Shown here piece after piece: positions 59,198 to 64,000 of a stretch of 64,000 nucleotides of DNA. Position 1 is the stretch's first letter; the number at the start of each line of letters is the position of its first letter. Both the position numbers and the translations under genes were made by a program. The notes below the pieces were generated by a model. It was given only the letters and a program-made list of their open reading frames with translations, did not search any database and was not told the origin of the DNA. The stretch is from Streptomyces rishiriensis (GTDB taxonomy: Bacteria; Actinomycetota; Actinomycetes; Streptomycetales; Streptomycetaceae), in contig NZ_JAUSWV010000002.1 in the NCBI RefSeq assembly GCF_030815485.1, positions 620,001-684,000 on the forward strand. Direction: 5' to 3'.

Positions 59198-60132
59198 CGA
59201 CCACGACCACGACCCCCACGGCCACGGTCGCCGAGCCGACGCGGCCGGCCCCCGCCACTCCCCCGGGACGGCGTCGGCGCGCGGCCCGGCACAGCACCCC
59301 GTTGACGATCGCCATGCTGGCCGCCCTGGCCTACTTCCTTCTCCCCCTCCTCTGGCTGCTGATCGCCTCGACCAAGAGCACCCAGGACCTCTTCAACAGT
59401 TTCGGCCTGTGGTTCTCGCACACCCCGCAACTGCTGACGAACGTCAAGGCGACCTTCGCCCAGGACGACGGGGTCTTCGTGCGCTGGCTGGTCAACACGG
59501 TGCTGTACGCGGGCGTCAGCGCGGTCGGCGCCGCGCTGCTCGCGGCCGCCGGCGGGTACGGTTTCGCGAAGTTCCGTTTCCGCGGCGACCGGACCGCCTT
59601 CAACCTGGTGCTCGGCGCCGTCATGGTCCCGACCACCGCACTGGCGATCCCGACCTATCTGCTCTTCGCCAGGGCGGGTCTGGTCAACACCCCCTGGGCG
59701 GTCGTCCTGCCCTCCCTGGTCAACCCCTTCGGCCTCTACCTCATGCGGATCTACGCGCAGGACGCCGTCCCGGACAGCGTCCTGGAGGCCGCCCGCATCG
59801 ACGGGGCGGGCGAGGCCCGGATCTTCTTCCGGATCGCCCTGCGGCTGCTGGGCCCCGGCCTGGTGACGGTGCTGCTGTTCACCCTGGTGGCGACCTGGAA
59901 CAACTACTTCCTGCCGCTGATCATGCTCAACGACCCGGATCTGTACCCGATCACGGTCGGTCTCTCCTCCTGGGCCGCGCAGGCGCAGAACGGCGGGGCC
60001 GGCGCCAGCAGCGACATGCTGGCGCTGGTGGTGACCGGCTCGCTGCTCTCGATCGTCCCGCTCGTCGTCGCCTTCCTGCTCCTCCAGCGGTACTGGCAGA
60101 GCGGCCTGGCCGCCGGTGGCGTCAAGCAGTAA
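59194..60132 (+). CDS. ABC sugar transporter permease, MalG type
   Basis: A 312-residue protein with six membrane helices and a Thr-rich cytoplasmic N-tail (TTTTTTPTATVAEPTR). The EAA loop is VLEAARIDGAGEARIFFRIA (about 194-213). It begins at a GTG inside the preceding stop after AGGAGGAC. It pairs with the MalF-type permease to carry the sugar delivered by the binding protein. The GH42 gene begins 99 bases downstream with its own ribosome site. Confidence 0.93.
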   Translation: MTTTTTTPTATVAEPTRPAPATPPGRRRRAARHSTPLTIAMLAALAYFLLPLLWLLIASTKSTQDLFNSFGLWFSHTPQLLTNVKATFAQDDGVFVRWLVNTVLYAGVSAVGAALLAAAGGYGFAKFRFRGDRTAFNLVLGAVMVPTTALAIPTYLLFARAGLVNTPWAVVLPSLVNPFGLYLMRIYAQDAVPDSVLEAARIDGAGEARIFFRIALRLLGPGLVTVLLFTLVATWNNYFLPLIMLNDPDLYPITVGLSSWAAQAQNGGAGASSDMLALVVTGSLLSIVPLVVAFLLLQRYWQSGLAAGGVKQ

Positions 60133-60231
60133 CCGCTTCCTCCTTGCCCCTTGTGTGCCGCGCCTGTCCTGCTCCCTGCATCCCCTGCTCCTTGCTTCCT
60201 CTTCCCTGGTTTCCCTCCGGAGGTTTCCTTC

Positions 60232-62368
60232 ATGGCGGCTCTGCCTGCCCGCGTCCTCTTCGGCGCCGCGTACTACCACGAGTACCGGCCCCCCTACGGC
60301 GACGAACGCCCCGGCGAACGCCTCAAGACCGACCTCGATCTGATGGCGGACGCGCGGGTCACCGTGATCAGGGTCGGCGAGTCGGTGTGGTCGACCTGGG
60401 AGCCGGAGAACGGGCGGTTCGACCTCGACTGGCTCCAGCCGGTGCTGGACGGCGCCCACGAGCGCGGCATCTCCGTCGTCCTCGGCACTCCGACGTACGC
60501 GGTGCCGCCGTGGCTGGTCCGGCAGTACCCGGAGATCACGGGCGAGCGGCGCACCGGTGAGCGTATCGGCTGGGGGGCACGTCAGGAGGTCGACTTCACC
60601 CACCCCGGCTTCCGGTTCCACGCCGAGCGGGTGATCCGCAAGATCGTCGCCCGGTACGCCGGCCACCCCGCGGTCATCGGCTTCCAGGTCGACAACGAGC
60701 CGGGCCTGGAGCTCTTCCACAACCACGGCGTCTTCCAGCGCTTCGTGGACCACCTGCGCGAGACGTACGGCGACGTCGAGACCCTCAACCGCGAATGGGG
60801 GCTGGTCTACTGGTCGCACCGGCTGTCGACATGGGCCGACCTGTGGACGCCGGACGGCAACGCCCAGCCCCAGTACGACGTCGCCTGGCGGGCGTTCCAG
60901 GCGCGCCAGGTCACCGAGTTCATCGGCTGGCAGGCCGACCTCGTCCGCGAGTACGCCCACCCCGGGCAGTTCGTCACCACCTGCATCTCCTACACCCGCC
61001 CGGCGGTGGAGGACGACGAACTGACCGATCGCCTCGACATCGCCACCGGCAATCCGTACTACGACATGCAGGACGGCCTTCTGCTTCCGGACCCGGCCCC
61101 GGACGACCACGAACAGAAGTGGAAGACCACCGGGGTGTGGGCCCTGTACCAGACCGCCGACTGGATGTTCTCCTCCCGCCAGGAGCCGTTCCTGGTGACC
61201 GAGACCGACGCCGGTTCCATCGGGTTCCCCTGGGACAACCGGCCCGCCTACGACGGCCAGTGGCGGCAGGCGGCCTGGGCGCTCGTCGCCCGCGGCGCCC
61301 GCATGATCGAGTACTGGCACTGGAACACCTTGCACTTCGGCGCCGAGACCTACTGGGGCGGCGTTCTCCCCCACACCGGGCAGCCCGGCCGCACCTATGG
61401 TGAACTCGCCGTTCTGGGCGCGGAGTTCGAGGCGGCGGGTCCGCTGGTCGCCGGGCTCGAACCGGACGCGGACATCACCATGGTGTACTCGACGCCGAGC
61501 AAGTGGCTGATGCAGAAGTACCCGCCGCTGGCCAAGCCGGACGGCGAACCGGACCCGGCCGCCTACCACCGCTTCTTCGACCCCTTCTACCGCGGCGCGT
61601 TCGAGGCGGGCCGTCAGGTACGCATCGTGCATGCCCGCCAGTTGCACGACCCGCGCGGCGAGCGGGAGGGGCTGACGCCCGGACAGGCCGTCCGTCGGCA
61701 TCCGGTGCTCGTGGTACCGGCGTTGTACCTGGCGGCCGACTCGACGCTCGACTGGTTCGCGGCGTACGCCGAGGCCGGCGGCCATCTCGTCCTCGGCCCG
61801 CGCACCGGCTACGCCGACCACGAGGCCCGGGCCCGGCACGAAGCGGCCCCCGGCCGGCTGACCGACGTCGCGGGCGTCCGATACGACGAGTTCAGCAATC
61901 TCGTCGGGGAGATACCCGTGCGATCGGCAGCCGGGAGCCCGCTCGCCGTGCCCGAGGGCGCGACGGCGACCCGCTGGGCGGACGCCCTGACCGTCACCGA
62001 CCGCCGAGGTGCTCGTCACCTACGACCATCCGCACTTCGGGCGCTGGCCCGCGGTCACCAGCCGTCGGCACGGCGCCGGCCGGGTCACGTACGTCGGCAC
62101 CGCGCCCGGGCGCGACCTCGGTCGGGCGCTGGCCGAGTGGCTGACGCCTGCGCCGCGTCACGCCTGGCGGGACCTGCCGGCCTCCGTCACCGCGACGACC
62201 GCCACCGCACCCGACGGACGCCGCGTGCACATCGTCCACAACTGGAGCTGGGAGCCCACGGGCGTCCGCGCCCCGCTGGCCCTCTGCGACGTCCTGACCG
62301 GCACTGCGGTCCCCGAGGGCGCCGACCTGGACCTCGGCCCCTGGGACGTACGCGTCCTCGTCGCCTGA
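60232..62368 (+). CDS. GH42 beta-galactosidase, apparent frameshift near 62002
   Basis: The ATG at 60232 follows GGAGG. The catalytic barrel is intact: LFGAAYYHEYRPPYG, VTVIRVGESVWSTWEPENG, IGFQVDNEPGLELFHNHGVF (acid/base Glu), and LVTETDAGSIGFPWDNR (nucleophile Glu). The A/B domains run to VTD at about residue 590, where the frame turns to Arg-rich nonsense. The true C-terminal domain continues one frame over from GCC at 62003 (AEVLVTYDHPHFGRW) to the stop at 62366-62368, so one C is extra at 62001-62002. Repaired length is 711 residues. No signal peptide: it should cleave imported beta-galactosides inside the cell. Confidence 0.88.
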
Positions 62369-62414
62369 CCCGACCCCCGCGGACCTCACCGCGGACGTCC
62401 CCCTAGGAGGGGCT

Positions 62415-64000
62415 GTGCAGAGAAGAAGAACGACCCGAGTGCTCGGAACCGTCGTCGCGGCGTCCGCGATGCTGGCGATCCCCATGACGGGCGCGCAGGC
62501 GTACAACCCGACGGGCGGGATCCTCTACCAGCTCGGCAGCGAGCCGTGCCTGAAGGGGCGGGGCAACTGCGCCGTCTACCCGAAGTCGGCGGAGCTGCCG
62601 GGCGGGCGTCTGGTGGCGTCCTTCGAGAAGTCGACGGTCGTGACGGCGACGGGCAGCGCCGACCGGCAGACCCTCCCGGTCTACAAGAGCGACGACCACG
62701 GGACGACCTGGCAGCCGCTCTCGGAGGTCAGGGCTCCGGCGTATCTGTCCGGCGACGTCACGTACGCGAAGTACACGAGCAACTGGACGAACCCGTACCT
62801 GTACGTCCTTCCGCAGGACGTCGGGAACCTGAAGCAGGGCACGCTGCTGCTCGCGAGCGTCGTGTCGGGCGACGACGCCTACTACAAGGAGCGCAAGGCG
62901 GCCGACCCGAACTGGACGCCGACCAACGACGGCGACCGCAAGGACCTGGCCATCGCCCTGTACTCCAGCACCGACGACGGCGCGACGTGGAAGGTCGAGA
63001 ACGTCGTCGCCACCGGCGGCTGGCAGGGAGGCAGCGCGGGTGCGGTGGGCCAGAACGTCGCCGCGGCCAACACGAGCCGGCAGGTGGACCCCGTCTGGGA
63101 GCCTTACCTGATGGTCCACAAGGGCAGACTCGTCTGCTACTACTCCGACGAGAACGACTACACCGGGTTCGACGCGGCCACCGGTGTGCCGACACTCGAC
63201 CCCGCCAACGACACCGCCACGGACTCGCACGGCCAGATCCTCGCCCACCGGACCTGGGACGGGCGCGCGGCGCGGTGGAGCGATCCCGTCGTGGACGTCG
63301 CGGGACTCGCCCAGGACATGGGCGGCGGCAAGACCGAGATCGGCGGCGGGCGCCCGGGCATGGCGAACGTCGTCCGGACGACCGACGGCAAGTGGCTGCT
63401 GACCTTCGAGTACTGGGGCGGGGGCGTCAACACCAAGTACGTGCTCGCCGACGACCCCCTGAGGTTCTACGCCGGCCCCGCCACGGGCACCGGCGTCACC
63501 ACCCTGCCGCTCGACGCCGGCTCGCACGCCCTCGCGACGGGCGGCAGTCCGGTGCTCGTCAGGCTGCCCGGCGGCCGCCTGGTCTACAACGCCGCGGGCA
63601 GCGGCAACGTCTGGGTGAACGACAGCGGGCGCAGCGACAGCACGTGGAAGGAGTACCAGACGACCTCCCCGGCCGCCTACAGCCGCGATCTCCAGTACGT
63701 CGAGGGCACCGGACGCGTCGTGATCCTCAACAACCAGGGCACCTCCACGATCGCCTACGCCGAGGTCGACCTCGGCCACTCGGACGGCGCCTACTTCCAG
63801 TTGGTGAACCGCAGGACCGACCAGGTGATCGGCACCGGGAACAGGACGAACGACGCGAACATCGGCAACGCGGACGTGCCCGACGTCCGGCTCGAGGCCC
63901 CGGGCTCCGCGGCGAACCCGGACACGCAGTACTGGCACCTGACGACCGAGCCGAACGGCGGCGTGAGCCTGCTGAACAAGTCGGGCGGCCGGGCGGCGGC
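62415..64000 (+). CDS. Secreted Asp-box (sialidase-superfamily) glycosidase with trefoil-like tail, cut by window end
   Basis: The frame runs open from a GTG at 62415, just after AGGAGG, to the window end (528 codons). A Sec signal (VQRRRTTRVLGTVVAASAML, cleaving near GAQA) leads to a beta-propeller-like domain with Asp boxes SDDHGTTW and STDDGATW. It also has VVRTTDGKWLLTFEYWGGGV and YYSDENDY followed by SHGQILAHRTWDG, the last recalling GH93 exo-arabinanases. From about residue 455 (YFQLVNRRTDQVIGTGNRTN) a ricin-type carbohydrate-binding trefoil starts. The exact family is undecided between GH93-like and other sialidase-fold enzymes. Likely part of the galactan/arabinogalactan locus. Confidence 0.82.
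   Translation, partial: MQRRRTTRVLGTVVAASAMLAIPMTGAQAYNPTGGILYQLGSEPCLKGRGNCAVYPKSAELPGGRLVASFEKSTVVTATGSADRQTLPVYKSDDHGTTWQPLSEVRAPAYLSGDVTYAKYTSNWTNPYLYVLPQDVGNLKQGTLLLASVVSGDDAYYKERKAADPNWTPTNDGDRKDLAIALYSSTDDGATWKVENVVATGGWQGGSAGAVGQNVAAANTSRQVDPVWEPYLMVHKGRLVCYYSDENDYTGFDAATGVPTLDPANDTATDSHGQILAHRTWDGRAARWSDPVVDVAGLAQDMGGGKTEIGGGRPGMANVVRTTDGKWLLTFEYWGGGVNTKYVLADDPLRFYAGPATGTGVTTLPLDAGSHALATGGSPVLVRLPGGRLVYNAAGSGNVWVNDSGRSDSTWKEYQTTSPAAYSRDLQYVEGTGRVVILNNQGTSTIAYAEVDLGHSDGAYFQLVNRRTDQVIGTGNRTNDANIGNADVPDVRLEAPGSAANPDTQYWHLTTEPNGGVSLLNKSGGRAA

Noticed and set aside
59155..62019. 954-codon minus-strand open frame opposite the permease and GH42 genes
   Set aside because: Low-complexity shadow of real genes; the plus-strand frames contain all recognisable motifs.

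Overview
The window is chromosomal DNA of a Streptomyces-type actinomycete. The evidence is a G+C content of roughly 70 percent or more, genes with almost exclusively G or C in third codon positions, frequent GTG starts, GTGA/ATGA gene overlaps, and typical streptomycete content: many secreted proteins with Ala-rich signal peptides, an ECF-type sigma factor, a GH46 chitosanase, a STAS/ATP-binding anti-sigma pair of genes, and a LacI-controlled sugar ABC transporter without its own ATPase. I found no rRNA, tRNA, CRISPR array, insertion sequence or prophage. The mix of transporters, secreted hydrolases, gene remnants and repeat-rich spacers looks like accessory chromosome-arm territory.

Layout. 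1-6,970: the end of a large unidentified protein, a GC-rich repeat spacer, a single-protein sigma factor / zinc anti-sigma / membrane / CAP fusion, a small membrane protein, a ribbon-helix-helix/Doc-like toxin-antitoxin pair, an MFS exporter and a 29-residue peptide gene isolated between two strong hairpins. 7,000-13,800: a drug exporter, a secreted protein, a coiled-coil protein, a GCS2-type ligase, a cyclophilin and a flavodoxin-like protein. 13,900-22,200: an epimerase, then a compact cluster with a two-component system facing a GT2 glycosyltransferase, a DUF2064/TIGR04282 protein, a methyltransferase, a membrane protein, a cytochrome b-like/molybdopterin oxidoreductase and a polytopic GT-C-like protein. 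22,500-33,600: LysE exporter, STAS protein, secreted AMIN-like protein, a decayed GH5 remnant, polysaccharide deacetylase, YihY/BrkB protein, a TIM-barrel-like secreted protein, a GH106 rhamnosidase with a LacI-type operator, and a 6PGDH-like oxidoreductase. 33,700-43,500: drug exporter, AraC regulator, secreted lipase, anti-sigma-type ATPase, chitosanase with its palindromic operator, small membrane proteins and a SapA-like secreted protein.

43,600-47,300: an operon of a 92-residue protein, a polyprenyl synthetase (interrupted by an apparent one-base frameshift) and an MpaB/DUF2236 oxygenase, facing a GtrA-like gene across an unusually AT-rich, motif-rich spacer. Together these suggest prenyl chain synthesis followed by oxidative cleavage or modification. 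47,300-55,300: an M4 metalloprotease, a CASTOR/POLLUX-type channel protein, a 34-bp-unit repeat tract, and several small secreted or lipoprotein genes.

55,400-64,000: a sugar-utilisation locus. A LacI regulator carries three tandem operators over its own promoter. Next come a binding protein, two permeases, a GH42 beta-galactosidase (also with an apparent one-base frameshift) and the start of a secreted Asp-box glycosidase with a trefoil tail. The set fits import and breakdown of galactan/arabinogalactan-type oligosaccharides, with the transport ATPase supplied elsewhere (MsiK-like). The two single-base indels lie in G/C runs, so read errors must be excluded before either gene is called dead.
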